Under the pieces are notes generated by a model. That model was given only the letters and a program-made list of their open reading frames with translations, was not told where the DNA came from and searched no databases. A DNA stretch of 13,693 nt from Bacteroidota bacterium (GTDB lineage Bacteria; Bacteroidota; Bacteroidia; Chitinophagales; Chitinophagaceae). Shown here piece by piece: positions 1-6,421 of the stretch; within the stretch, counting starts at the first letter, position 1; each line of letters begins with the position of its first letter. The stretch is taken from positions 1 through 13,693 of the forward strand of contig JAEZJD010000183.1 of NCBI GenBank assembly GCA_023436425.1, written 5' to 3'. The translations under genes and the position numbers were made by a program.

Positions 1-363
1 TCCAAAAAGCCCCCCTGTGAGCAATCCCAACCAGAAACTTCCCTGTAGTGAAAAAATGTAAGCCTGTGTGTCCTGTACTTCCTTGCCCAAAAGAAATAAG
101 GCGAGGATTTTATAGCCTAAAACAAAGCCGATGAGAAAGTTAATCAGTAGCTCCCGTTTAGTTGCGGGCCTACCAACGGTCAACTTTGTATCGGTCGGTT
201 TTAAAAGTCCCTGCTGACTTTTTCTTCTCAGCTCGCGACTGAGCAGTGCCGCAGCAACTATAAAGGCGATGGCAACAAAAAAGCCAAACGAATTAATAAA
301 CCTGAGGAAAGAAATTTTTACACCGAACCAATCTTCAAAAACGTAATACAGGTTTGGATACAT
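1..363 (-). CDS. lgt: Prolipoprotein diacylglyceryl transferase-like protein, N-terminal part (C-terminus outside window)
   Basis: The 121 visible codons start at an ATG at 363 and run off the left edge without a stop. The protein begins MYPNLYYVFEDWFGVKI and has a hydrophobic segment at about residues 23-41 (FFVAIAFIVAAALL), a basic loop (RELRRKSQQ), then further hydrophobic segments at about 74-88 and 106-121 (FWLGLLTGGLFG). This start and membrane layout match my memory of the Bacteroidota Lgt-like proteins, which transfer diacylglycerol from phosphatidylglycerol to the lipobox cysteine of pre-prolipoproteins at the inner membrane. The conserved catalytic region of Lgt would lie further along and is not in the window, so the assignment rests on the N-terminus only. 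It lies downstream of the bacilliredoxin gene on the same strand, separated by 84 bp of short repeats. It could also be another polytopic membrane protein. Confidence 0.7.
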   Translation of the reverse strand, partial: MYPNLYYVFEDWFGVKISFLRFINSFGFFVAIAFIVAAALLSRELRRKSQQGLLKPTDTKLTVGRPATKRELLINFLIGFVLGYKILALFLLGKEVQDTQAYIFSLQGSFWLGLLTGGLFG

Positions 364-368
364 GAATT

Positions 369-442
369 AAGTTTAAAGTTCAAAGTTTAAAGTTCAAAGT
401 TGCTCCCGCAAAACTTTCCTCCAAACTTCAAACTCCAAACTT
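369..442. repeat. Short direct and inverted repeat tract between bacilliredoxin and lgt genes
   Basis: The 14-bp unit AAGTTTAAAGTTCA occurs twice in perfect tandem (369-382 and 383-396), followed by a partial third copy (AAGTT to 401). After a 9-bp spacer, the other arm carries AACTTT (412-417) and three AAACT(T) blocks (423-428, 430-434, 437-442), which are inverted relative to the first arm. The whole could fold into an A/T-rich hairpin around GCTCCCGCA. It fills the gap between the two leftward genes and would form the leader of the lgt-like gene. Repeats of this AAGTTT/AAAGTTC type recur between genes in Chitinophagaceae genomes as far as I remember; the function is unknown. Confidence 0.7.
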
Positions 443-447
443 AGTTC

Positions 448-864
448 TTAGTTGCAATACTCATCGAATGCTGCAATAAGATTTTGAGCAACCATTTGTG
501 CAGAACGTCCTTCGATGTGGTGGCGTTCGATGAAATGAACCAGCTCTCCATTCTTAAACAACGCGATAGATGGAGAAGACGGCGGATAAGGAAGCAAGTG
601 CATGCGCAATGTCTTCACTGCATCTATATCATATCCTGCAAAGGTTGTTGCAAGGTAGTCGGGTTTTTTAGACGTGTTCGCAACAGCCATCAGCACCGCA
701 GGTCGGGCAGACCCGGCGGAACATCCGCACACGGAGTTAATCATTACAAGCGTAGTGCCTTCCTTTTTCAATTGTTCTTCAACATCACTGCTGGTCAACA
801 ATTCCTCGAACCCATTCTCGGTCAGTTCTTCTTTCATTGGCTGCACTATTTCTACTGGATACAT
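448..864 (-). CDS. Bacilliredoxin, BrxA/BrxB (YphP/YqiW, DUF1094) family
   Basis: This is a thioredoxin-fold protein of 138 residues from the chosen ATG at 864. The reading frame stays open for 20 more codons upstream, but family members begin close to MYPxEIVxPMxxEL, which is exactly what follows this ATG, and a promoter-like element lies at 883-890, inside the longer version. The CGC motif is at residues 46-48 in INSVCGCSAGSARP, with the family hallmark HLLPYPPSSPSIALF and a histidine pair in ERHHIEGR. In Firmicutes these proteins remove bacillithiol from mixed disulfides on oxidised proteins; many Bacteroidota also make bacillithiol, so a similar cytosolic role is plausible but inferred. 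It is divergent from hsp20, with 170 bp between the starts, and it lies upstream of the lgt-like gene on the same strand. Confidence 0.92.
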   Translation of the reverse strand: MYPVEIVQPMKEELTENGFEELLTSSDVEEQLKKEGTTLVMINSVCGCSAGSARPAVLMAVANTSKKPDYLATTFAGYDIDAVKTLRMHLLPYPPSSPSIALFKNGELVHFIERHHIEGRSAQMVAQNLIAAFDEYCN

Positions 865-882
865 AGTCAAAAATTTTTTTGC

Positions 883-890
883 AAAGTTAG
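883..890 (-). promoter_or_regulatory. Possible Bacteroidota -7 promoter element for the bacilliredoxin gene
   Basis: On the minus strand TAACTTTG matches the phylum's -7 consensus TAnnTTTG, 18 bp upstream of the chosen ATG at 864. No TTTG or TTG was found at the usual 19-21 bp distance upstream, so only half the promoter is supported. Confidence 0.45.
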
Positions 891-1034
891 CGACAAGAAG
901 TGCACGTAGCGGATTAAAGTTCAAACATTATGTCACCTGTAACAGCAGAAACATGCTTGATTGACAGCTTTTGTTGCATGGTACATCGTTTGGGATTGCA
1001 TGGATACAAAACATTTCACCTAAATGATTTTTCT

Positions 1035-1463
1035 ATGACAATTATAACCTACAGAAAAGATCCTCAGACATTGCGGTTTAACAAATCGCTAAATGGAAAT
1101 GTCGGTCAATTTGCGTCTTTATATAAAGAAAAGCAACCGAGCATTCCGGTAAATATTTCAGAAACAGAAACGGACTTAGTGTTAGAAGTGATTGCACCGG
1201 GGCTGGCGAAAGAAGATTTTAAAATAAGCATGGATAAAAATCTGTTGACGATAACAGTGGACAAGGAGAATGAAGCGGCTAAAGAAAATGTAAAAACTAT
1301 TTTGCGTGAATACAATTTCCGCTCGTTCGAACGTTCTTTTACTTTGAGCGAAAACGTAGACCAGGAAAGGATTTCAGCAAAATATGTTAATGGTATTTTG
1401 ACCTTAAACTTTGGCAAGAAAGATGCAGTCAAACCATTGAAAAAAGAAATAAAGATCTCGTAA
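1035..1463 (+). CDS. Small heat-shock protein, Hsp20/alpha-crystallin family
   Basis: The product is an ATP-independent holdase that binds unfolding proteins in the cytosol and passes them to DnaK. From the ATG at 1035 it has 142 residues, the usual size; a longer in-frame version from 930 would add 35 residues unlike the family. The alpha-crystallin domain runs from about residue 35 (PSIPVNISETETDLVLEVIAPGL) to about 131, including the ERSFTLSENVD strand region and the KYVNGILTLNFGK motif with its conserved NGIL. The tail KEIKIS carries an IxI motif, which in this family docks into a neighbouring dimer during oligomer assembly. The gene ends at a strong terminator and faces dnaK tail to tail, so two chaperones of one folding path lie side by side but are transcribed separately. 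I saw no convincing promoter in the 170 bp upstream. Confidence 0.93.
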   Translation: MTIITYRKDPQTLRFNKSLNGNVGQFASLYKEKQPSIPVNISETETDLVLEVIAPGLAKEDFKISMDKNLLTITVDKENEAAKENVKTILREYNFRSFERSFTLSENVDQERISAKYVNGILTLNFGKKDAVKPLKKEIKIS

Positions 1464-1502
1464 ACACATTCATATATTTCTCATAAGCAGTTGGTTTTGG
1501 TT

Positions 1503-1537
1503 TAACGCCCCCGATGTCTATCGGGGGTTATTTTTTT
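1503..1537 (+). terminator. Intrinsic terminator of hsp20
   Basis: The stem CCCCCGAT (1508-1515) pairs perfectly with ATCGGGGG (1520-1527) around a 4-nt GTCT loop, followed by TTA and seven T residues (1531-1537). It lies 40 bp after the hsp20 stop. The opposite strand has no T run after the stem, so it acts rightward. Confidence 0.9.
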
Positions 1538-1566
1538 GTACAACTACTAGTATTCCACCTACTTCA

Positions 1567-1600
1567 CAAAAAATAAAAATGCCGGCTGTTATACCGGCAT
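1567..1600 (-). terminator. Intrinsic terminator of dnaK
   Basis: On the minus strand ATGCCGG (+ strand 1594-1600) pairs with CCGGCAT (1579-1585) around an 8-nt loop, followed by a T-rich run (complement of 1568-1578). It lies 24 bp beyond the dnaK stop, and the T run is only on this side, so it serves dnaK. Confidence 0.88.
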
Positions 1601-1624
1601 TCTTAATTCAAGCATAGATTCAAT

Positions 1625-3535
1625 TTACTTCACTTCTTCAAATTCAGCATCTGTAACATTTTCTCCTGCTCCGCCGTCACCTTGCTGTTGTGACTCGTTA
1701 CCGTCCGCGCCTGGCTGAGGGCCACCGTTGCCTTGTGTTGCTTTGTACATTTCTTCACTTGCTGCCGTCCACGCTGTGTTCAGCTCATTTACTGCTGCAT
1801 CAATTTGATTTAGATCCTGGCTTTTATGTGCTTCCTTTAATTTGTTCATCGCAGCCTCTATCGTTCCTTTCTTATCAGCAGGTATTTTATCGCCGTAATC
1901 CTTCAATTGTTTTTCGCTTTGGAAAATGAGACTATCAGCCTGATTCATCTTCTCCACTCTTTCTTTTTCCTTCTTATCATTAGCTTCGTTTGCCTTGGCT
2001 TCGGCTTTCATCTTTTCCACTTCATCTTTACTCAACCCACTACCTGCTTCAATACGAATCTTTTGCTCTTTGCCTGTGCCTTTGTCCTTCGCCGTCACGT
2101 GTAAAATACCATTGGCATCAATGTCGAAGATGACTTCGATCTGCGGAACACCGCGCGGCGCCGGTGGGATGCCGTCGAGATTAAACATACCGAGGCTCTT
2201 GTTGTCTTTTGCCATTGGACGTTCGCCCTGCAGCACATGTATTTGAACACCCGGCTGATTGTCCGAAGCTGTTGAAAATACCTCCGATTTTTTTGTAGGA
2301 ATTGTTGTGTTAGAGGCAATCAACGTCGTCATAACGCCACCCATCGTTTCTATGCCAAGGCTTAATGGCGTTACGTCGAGCAATAACACATCCTTCACTT
2401 CTCCGGTTAACACAGCACCCTGAATAGCAGCACCGACTGCAACTACTTCGTCGGGGTTCACGCCCTTGTTTGGCTTTTTGCCAAAGAATTTTTCAACAAT
2501 CTCCTGCACTTTCGGAATACGTGTGGAACCACCCACCAGAATCACTTCATCAATTTGAGACGCAGACAAACCTGCATCTTTCAATGCCTGTTCGCAGGGG
2601 CGTAAGCAACGGTCAAACAAGCTATCTGCTAATTGCTCAAATTTTGCACGAGTCAATTTTTTCACGAGGTGTTTAGGCACACCATCAATTGCCGTGATGT
2701 ATGGCAAATTGATTTCCGTTTCGGACGAAGAAGACAATTCAATTTTTGCTTTTTCAGAAGCCTCTTTCAGACGCTGCAAAGCCATTGGGTCTTTGCGCAA
2801 ATCAACGTTCTCTTCTTTGCGAAATTCTTCTGCAAGCCAATCCATGATAACCTTATCGAAGTCGTCACCACCAAGGTGGGTGTCACCGTTGGTTGACTTT
2901 ACTTCAAACACACCATCACCCAACTCGAGCACGGATATGTCGAACGTACCACCACCCAAATCGAACACAGCCACGTGGTGATCTTTTCCACCCTTATCGA
3001 GTCCGTAAGCGAGTGCTGCAGCCGTCGGTTCGTTCACGATACGACGAACATTGAGACCAGCAATTTCACCGGCTTCTTTTGTCGCCTGCCGCTGTGCGTC
3101 ATTGAAGTACGCAGGCACTGTAATTACTGCCTCTGTCACTTCCTGTCCGAGGTAATCTTCCGCCGTTTTCTTCATTTTTTGAAGAATCATGGCAGAAATT
3201 TCCTGAGGAGTGTACAATCTGCCATCAATATCTATGCGAACGGTATTATTGTCACCTTTGGTTACTTTATAGCTCCAGTGGCTGATTTCTTCAGAGACCT
3301 CATCGTATCTGCGCCCCATGAAACGCTTCACACTCATGATGGTGTTTTGCGGATTGGTAATCGCCTGGCGCTTGGCTGGGTCTCCCACTTTGCGTTCGCC
3401 ATTTTTCAGGAAAGCCACTACGGACGGTGTAGTGCGGCGACCCTCGTCGTTAGCAATCACCACCGGCTCATTACCTTCCATCACAGCTACGCAACTGTTG
3501 GTCGTACCTAAGTCAATACCAATTATTTTTCCCAT
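1625..3535 (-). CDS. dnaK: Molecular chaperone DnaK (Hsp70)
   Basis: This is a full-length Hsp70 of 636 residues, close to the usual 635-640. The ATPase domain opens with IGIDLGTTNSCVAVMEG (residues 5-21). It contains K70 in IMSVKRFMG, the residue needed for ATP hydrolysis in E. coli DnaK, the phosphate loop VFDLGGGTFDIS (190-201) and VGGSTRIPKVQ. The linker DVLLLDVTPLSLGIE leads into the substrate-binding domain, followed by a charged helical lid and a low-complexity tail rich in G and Q that ends DAEFEEVK, the end expected of DnaK proteins that use GrpE and DnaJ. Neither grpE nor dnaJ is in the window, so dnaK stands alone here, with its own terminator and a palindrome cluster 19-36 bp upstream of its ATG. 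It works in the cytosol refolding proteins delivered by Hsp20 and others. Confidence 0.98.
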   Translation of the reverse strand: MGKIIGIDLGTTNSCVAVMEGNEPVVIANDEGRRTTPSVVAFLKNGERKVGDPAKRQAITNPQNTIMSVKRFMGRRYDEVSEEISHWSYKVTKGDNNTVRIDIDGRLYTPQEISAMILQKMKKTAEDYLGQEVTEAVITVPAYFNDAQRQATKEAGEIAGLNVRRIVNEPTAAALAYGLDKGGKDHHVAVFDLGGGTFDISVLELGDGVFEVKSTNGDTHLGGDDFDKVIMDWLAEEFRKEENVDLRKDPMALQRLKEASEKAKIELSSSSETEINLPYITAIDGVPKHLVKKLTRAKFEQLADSLFDRCLRPCEQALKDAGLSASQIDEVILVGGSTRIPKVQEIVEKFFGKKPNKGVNPDEVVAVGAAIQGAVLTGEVKDVLLLDVTPLSLGIETMGGVMTTLIASNTTIPTKKSEVFSTASDNQPGVQIHVLQGERPMAKDNKSLGMFNLDGIPPAPRGVPQIEVIFDIDANGILHVTAKDKGTGKEQKIRIEAGSGLSKDEVEKMKAEAKANEANDKKEKERVEKMNQADSLIFQSEKQLKDYGDKIPADKKGTIEAAMNKLKEAHKSQDLNQIDAAVNELNTAWTAASEEMYKATQGNGGPQPGADGNESQQQGDGGAGENVTDAEFEEVK

Positions 3536-3553
3536 TGATTATTTTTTTTGAGT

Positions 3554-3571
3554 TCAATATTGATTATCAAT
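3554..3571. promoter_or_regulatory. Overlapping palindromes upstream of dnaK
   Basis: Two overlapping dyads lie 19-36 bp upstream of the dnaK ATG: the perfect 10-bp palindrome TCAATATTGA (3554-3563) and the odd-length palindrome ATTGATTATCAAT (3559-3571; perfect 6-bp arms around one T). A further ATTGATTAT copy overlaps the start region (3534-3542). This could be an operator or a 5' UTR structure. No CIRCE element and no TAnnTTTG promoter was found here. The rest of 3572-3832 holds no gene I can support. Confidence 0.35.
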
Positions 3572-3832
3572 GATTATGCCCACAGGATTAGAAGTGCAAT
3601 TTTGGCAGGAGAATAATTGAATTAGCAGGTTCGGTTTGCAGTTACTGCTTTTTGAACTTAGCTCCGTTGAAACGATTGGCTTTCGTGTGTCAGGACCCTT
3701 GTGCTGCAACACGGTATTCAACATTCGACGCTTGTCCGCATGATTTCGTTGTTTACGTTGTTCAACCCCGATGTGCCAAGTTGATTTACTATTGTGCTTG
3801 CATTGTTTTCATTTTTATTTTTACGGTTTGCA

Positions 3833-4918
3833 TTGTCCCTCTCCATCAATTCCATATCACTTGTTCAATTCAAAAACTATCTCGGACAGGAGTTTACATT
3901 TTCTGAACGCATTGTTGGCATTTGCGGCAGAAATGGCGTAGGTAAAACAAATCTTTTGGATGCCATTCATTACCTGTGCTTCACTAAAAGCTATTTTACG
4001 CGTAGTGATCAAATGAATGTGCGCAATGGTGATATCGGCTTTAGAATTGAGGGAATGGTGACTTTGAATGACGCAACCGAAAAAGCCGTTTGCGTTTTGC
4101 GGGAGTCGGGAAAAAAGGAATTTTCTGTGGATGGCGAGCTTTACACGAGGTTTTCAAAACATATCGGCAGATATCCGTGCGTTGTTATTGCACCCGACGA
4201 TATTCAATTGATCATTGGGGCCAGTGAAGAACGGAGAGGCTTTCTCGACACTATTATTTCTCAAATTGATGCGGTTTACCTGCAAAGCCTGATCAATTAC
4301 ACCAAGATTTTACAGCAGCGGAATTCTTTTTTGCGCAACATGTACGATGGTTTTGGAAAGGATATGTCCGTGCTGGATGTGCTGGATGAACAGCTTGCCA
4401 AAGAAGGCAATTTGATCTTTAGGAAACGACAGGAGTTTGCCGGAAGATTTCTGCCGATGGCAATGAAGTTGTATCACGAAATTGCCCAACGAAGCGAAGA
4501 GATAAGCCTGACATACGACACTGAGATGCTTGAAATTTCAATGGACGATCTTTTGAAACTTAACCGGCAAAAAGATTTGTTGGTTCAACGCACATCTGGT
4601 GGCATTCACAAAGATGACTTGCTCTTTCATTTGAAAACGCGAGCTTTTAAATCAATAGCATCGCAAGGTCAGAGAAAAAGCCTTCTGTTTGCGCTGAAAC
4701 TTGCCGAAGTAGAAATCATAAAACGGGAAAAGACCGTGTCACCTCTCCTACTGCTTGACGATGTGTTCGAAAAGCTGGATGAAGAACGAATCAACAATCT
4801 ACTTCAGCGGGTTTCATCCGACGAGAACATGCAGATTTTTATCACAGATACAAATTGTTTGAGGCTCCGGAACGAATTAGACAAATTGAATAATCCGTTC
4901 GAAATTATTACGTTGTAA
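3833..4918 (+). CDS. recF: DNA replication and repair protein RecF (TTG start proposed)
   Basis: RecF is an SMC/ABC-like ATPase that, with RecO and RecR, loads RecA on gapped DNA during recombinational repair and fork restart. Numbering from the TTG at 3833 (361 residues, normal for RecF), the N-terminus SISLVQFKNY matches the family start, Walker A GRNGVGKT is at residues 32-39, the ABC-type signature SQGQRKS at 277-283, and Walker B PLLLLDDVFEKLDEER at 304-319. The frame remains open to a GTG at 3794, which would add 13 hydrophobic residues foreign to the family, so the inner TTG is preferred; no ATG fits. TACGGTTTG at 3822-3830 with TTG 21 bp upstream resembles a promoter and would leave almost no leader. 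The stop lies 5 bp from the stop of the opposing toxin gene. In many Bacteroidota recF is followed directly by the DUF721 gene. Confidence 0.92.
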   Translation: MSLSINSISLVQFKNYLGQEFTFSERIVGICGRNGVGKTNLLDAIHYLCFTKSYFTRSDQMNVRNGDIGFRIEGMVTLNDATEKAVCVLRESGKKEFSVDGELYTRFSKHIGRYPCVVIAPDDIQLIIGASEERRGFLDTIISQIDAVYLQSLINYTKILQQRNSFLRNMYDGFGKDMSVLDVLDEQLAKEGNLIFRKRQEFAGRFLPMAMKLYHEIAQRSEEISLTYDTEMLEISMDDLLKLNRQKDLLVQRTSGGIHKDDLLFHLKTRAFKSIASQGQRKSLLFALKLAEVEIIKREKTVSPLLLLDDVFEKLDEERINNLLQRVSSDENMQIFITDTNCLRLRNELDKLNNPFEIITL

Positions 4919-4923
4919 ACAGA

Positions 4924-5193
4924 TCAGGGAAGTTTTTCGTAATGAGTTTTGCAGGCAATAACAATGATTTCTTCTTTTGTAACTGTGTAAACCAGGCGAT
5001 GCTCGTCCGATATTCTTCTGCTCCAATACCCTTTAAGTTCTCTCTTTAATGGTTCAGGTTTGCCTAAACCTGAAAATGGATTTTCTAAAGTTGACGTGAG
5101 CAACTCAATTATCTTCTTAACAATTTTAAGGTCCACCCTGGACCAGAATTCCAGGTCCTGCACTGCGTTTTTTTCAAACACCAGTTTTCTCAT
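4924..5193 (-). CDS. yoeB: YoeB-family toxin (ribosome-dependent mRNA endonuclease)
   Basis: This toxin of a type II toxin-antitoxin module has 89 residues (E. coli YoeB has 84). Known YoeB binds the ribosomal A site and cleaves mRNA during translation. The residues needed for catalysis are all present by alignment from memory with E. coli YoeB: E47 in GKPEPLK (E46), R66 in ISDEHRLVY (R65), and H84-Y85 in KTHY (H83-Y84). WSRR(I/S)xEHRLVY is the family signature. Unlike E. coli YoeB, whose chain ends at the catalytic tyrosine, this one has four more residues (EKLP). Its start overlaps the last 20 bp of the antitoxin gene, so translation is probably coupled; AGGAG directly precedes the ATG. Its stop lies 5 bp from the end of recF on the other strand. 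All active residues being intact suggests a working toxin. Confidence 0.93.
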   Translation of the reverse strand: MRKLVFEKNAVQDLEFWSRVDLKIVKKIIELLTSTLENPFSGLGKPEPLKRELKGYWSRRISDEHRLVYTVTKEEIIVIACKTHYEKLP

Positions 5194-5443
5194 CTCCTGC
5201 TTCGTTGAGATAGCTTACTATTTCATTAATTGTGTACTCCTTCAAATTTTTTCTTTCATTCACGTTTTCAATCGAAGATAGCAGTCGTTGCTTTGTTTCT
5301 TCATTATTGAAAAGGAACTCTGTTTCATCTTCTTCATCTTCATAAATATGAACTGCAATTCTTTTCCCCTTAAAAGATGTTTTTATAAAATCTATTAAGC
5401 TGTTATTTATTTCATCTGCTTTTGTACGAACTAATGTTTCCAT
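5174..5443 (-). CDS. Antitoxin partner of the YoeB-like toxin, family not recognised
   Basis: This gene precedes and overlaps the toxin gene by 20 bp, the usual order for YefM-YoeB modules, so it is called an antitoxin by position. The 89-residue acidic protein has an N-terminal part (METLVRTKADEINNSLIDFIKTSFKGKRIAVHIYEDEED) that does not look like the usual YefM/Phd DNA-binding fold. The following part, DETEFLFNNEETKQRLLSSIE, does resemble the YefM segment that links the fold to the toxin-binding tail (there TAYLLRSPANARRLMDSI). A charged tail follows (ENVNERKNLKEYTINEIVSYLNEAG), probably helical and likely to wrap the toxin. Whether it represses its own promoter is unknown; no clear operator was seen upstream, only TAACTTTA at about 5457-5464. 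The call is firm as to role, weak as to family. Confidence 0.8.
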   Translation of the reverse strand: METLVRTKADEINNSLIDFIKTSFKGKRIAVHIYEDEEDETEFLFNNEETKQRLLSSIENVNERKNLKEYTINEIVSYLNEAGDEKTGV

Positions 5444-5601
5444 TGGAAGCTTTTACATAAAGTTACTGAACCTCTAAAACTATTGTGATTTGCACTTATA
5501 TTTTATGTTTACGTTCTGTCACAATGTCAATCGCAAAAGAAAGCAGCTTGAAAATATTTTCAGGAGAAATACAGTTGCGTTCAATTACCTGTTTAAAATT
5601 T

Positions 5602-5609
5602 TACCTTCG
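5602..5609 (+). promoter_or_regulatory. Possible -7 element just ahead of the DUF721 gene
   Basis: TACCTTCG matches TAnnTTTG at all but one base and ends 4 bp before the GTG at 5614, which would give a nearly leaderless mRNA. A TTG lies 24 bp upstream (5575-5577), slightly farther than usual. It is supported only by similarity. Confidence 0.3.
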
Positions 5610-5613
5610 TCTG

Positions 5614-5895
5614 GTGGCACACTATTCTATTCAGGATGCATTAAAGCAGTTCCTCAATCAGAGCCAGCTCAAAGGCTCCATGCAATCGTTTCAAATTGAA
5701 GAAATATGGGAATCTGTGATGGGAAAAACCATTGCCCGATATACCGAGAGTCTGAAGGTTATTAATAAAACGCTTTTTATTACCACGCACGTTGCCCCGC
5801 TCAAACAGGAACTTGTGTACCAAAAGGAAAAAATAAAGCTCCGCGTGAACGAAGCTTTAGGTGAAAATATTATTGAAGAAATCGTGATTCAATAA
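5614..5895 (+). CDS. DUF721 (DciA-like) protein, GTG start proposed
   Basis: DUF721 proteins include DciA, which helps place the replicative helicase at the origin in bacteria without DnaC; whether this short Bacteroidota form does the same is inferred. From the GTG at 5614 the protein has 93 residues, starting MAHYSIQDALKQFLNQSQLKG, then WESVMGKTIARYTESL, the hallmark core, then KTLFITTHVAPLKQELVYQK and the usual end VNEALGENIIEEIVI. The frame stays open to ATGs at 5524 and 5485, but those added residues do not fit the family, and a promoter-like TACCTTCG sits at 5602-5609. The pairing with recF is typical of the phylum but is interrupted here by the TA module. Its last codons overlap the stop of the opposing CBS gene by 7 bp. 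Confidence 0.85.
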   Translation: MAHYSIQDALKQFLNQSQLKGSMQSFQIEEIWESVMGKTIARYTESLKVINKTLFITTHVAPLKQELVYQKEKIKLRVNEALGENIIEEIVIQ

Positions 5896-6329
5896 TACAG
5901 CGGATAAGCAGGCATTTCATCTTCCACGCTGCTTAAGGTTTTGTTTTGTGCAAGCATCCTTTGTGCCAGGTCGTGAGCAGAAATCACGCCTTTGAAATCA
6001 AAATCATCGAAGATCACTATGTGTTTTGCCCCGTACTTTTCCATCAGTTCAAGGCAATACTCAAGTGAATTATCGCTGGTAGCAACCGGCAATGTCCGTG
6101 TCATAAACTCCTTCACTCTTATTTTATTCAAGGGTCTATCATCGAACAGAACTTTAGCTGCGATGTCGTGTTCCGTGATTACACCCTGAAAACGATCATC
6201 TTCCATAGCAATGAGAAACTCAACGTTTTCGCAGGACATTTTGTAAAGTGCGTCACTCACCCATGCAAACTGGGAAATAGTGTTGAACTGCGGATACCGG
6301 CGGCTGAGCGCATCTGATACTTTCTCCAT
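5889..6329 (-). CDS. CBS-pair domain protein
   Basis: This small cytosolic protein of 146 residues (ATG at 6329) consists almost wholly of two CBS repeats. The first spans about 14-62, with VEFLIAMEDDRFQGVITEHDIAAKVL; the second about 74-126, with EFMTRTLPVATSDNSLEYCLELMEKYGAKHIVIFDDFDFKGVISAHDLAQRML. The paired VITEHDIA and VISAHDLA segments are the classical CBS ends. Such stand-alone pairs bind adenine nucleotides (AMP, ATP, SAM) and act as sensors; the ligand and partner are not evident here. A TTG-started version 8 codons longer is possible but less likely. The gene lies 92 bp after the permease gene on the same strand and could be the last gene of that operon or be transcribed alone. 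Its end overlaps the DUF721 gene tail to tail. Confidence 0.85.
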   Translation of the reverse strand: MEKVSDALSRRYPQFNTISQFAWVSDALYKMSCENVEFLIAMEDDRFQGVITEHDIAAKVLFDDRPLNKIRVKEFMTRTLPVATSDNSLEYCLELMEKYGAKHIVIFDDFDFKGVISAHDLAQRMLAQNKTLSSVEDEMPAYPLYY

Positions 6330-6421
6330 AGAAGTTTTTTTGTGGTGGAACAATGGTTTTTCTATGGACGGCTTGTGTCATAAATTTAAGGAGAAACTTG
6401 CTGCCGCTAAAATTTTTCTTG

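Noticed and set aside
484..909. Long open frames opposite the bacilliredoxin gene
   Set aside because: They lie antisense to a clear family member and their translations show no recognisable domain.
961..966. TTGACA ahead of hsp20 as a sigma-70 -35 box
   Set aside because: No matching -10 sequence lies at 16-18 bp, and this phylum uses different promoter elements.
930..1034. N-terminal extension of Hsp20 from an ATG at 930
   Set aside because: The added 35 residues do not resemble the family; the ATG at 1035 gives the usual length.
2975..3511. 178-codon open frame antisense to dnaK
   Set aside because: Open frames opposite dnaK are common because of its codon use, and the product shows no domain.
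3640..3655. GCAG-TTA-CTGC followed by five T, terminator-like on the + strand
   Set aside because: The stem is only 4-5 bp and no rightward gene ends before it.
3572..3793. A tRNA-like or small-gene content upstream of recF (GTTCAACCCC, and a 53-codon frame on the minus strand with GTG start)
   Set aside because: No cloverleaf can be built around GTTCAACCCC, and the 53-codon frame has a poor start and no recognisable pattern.
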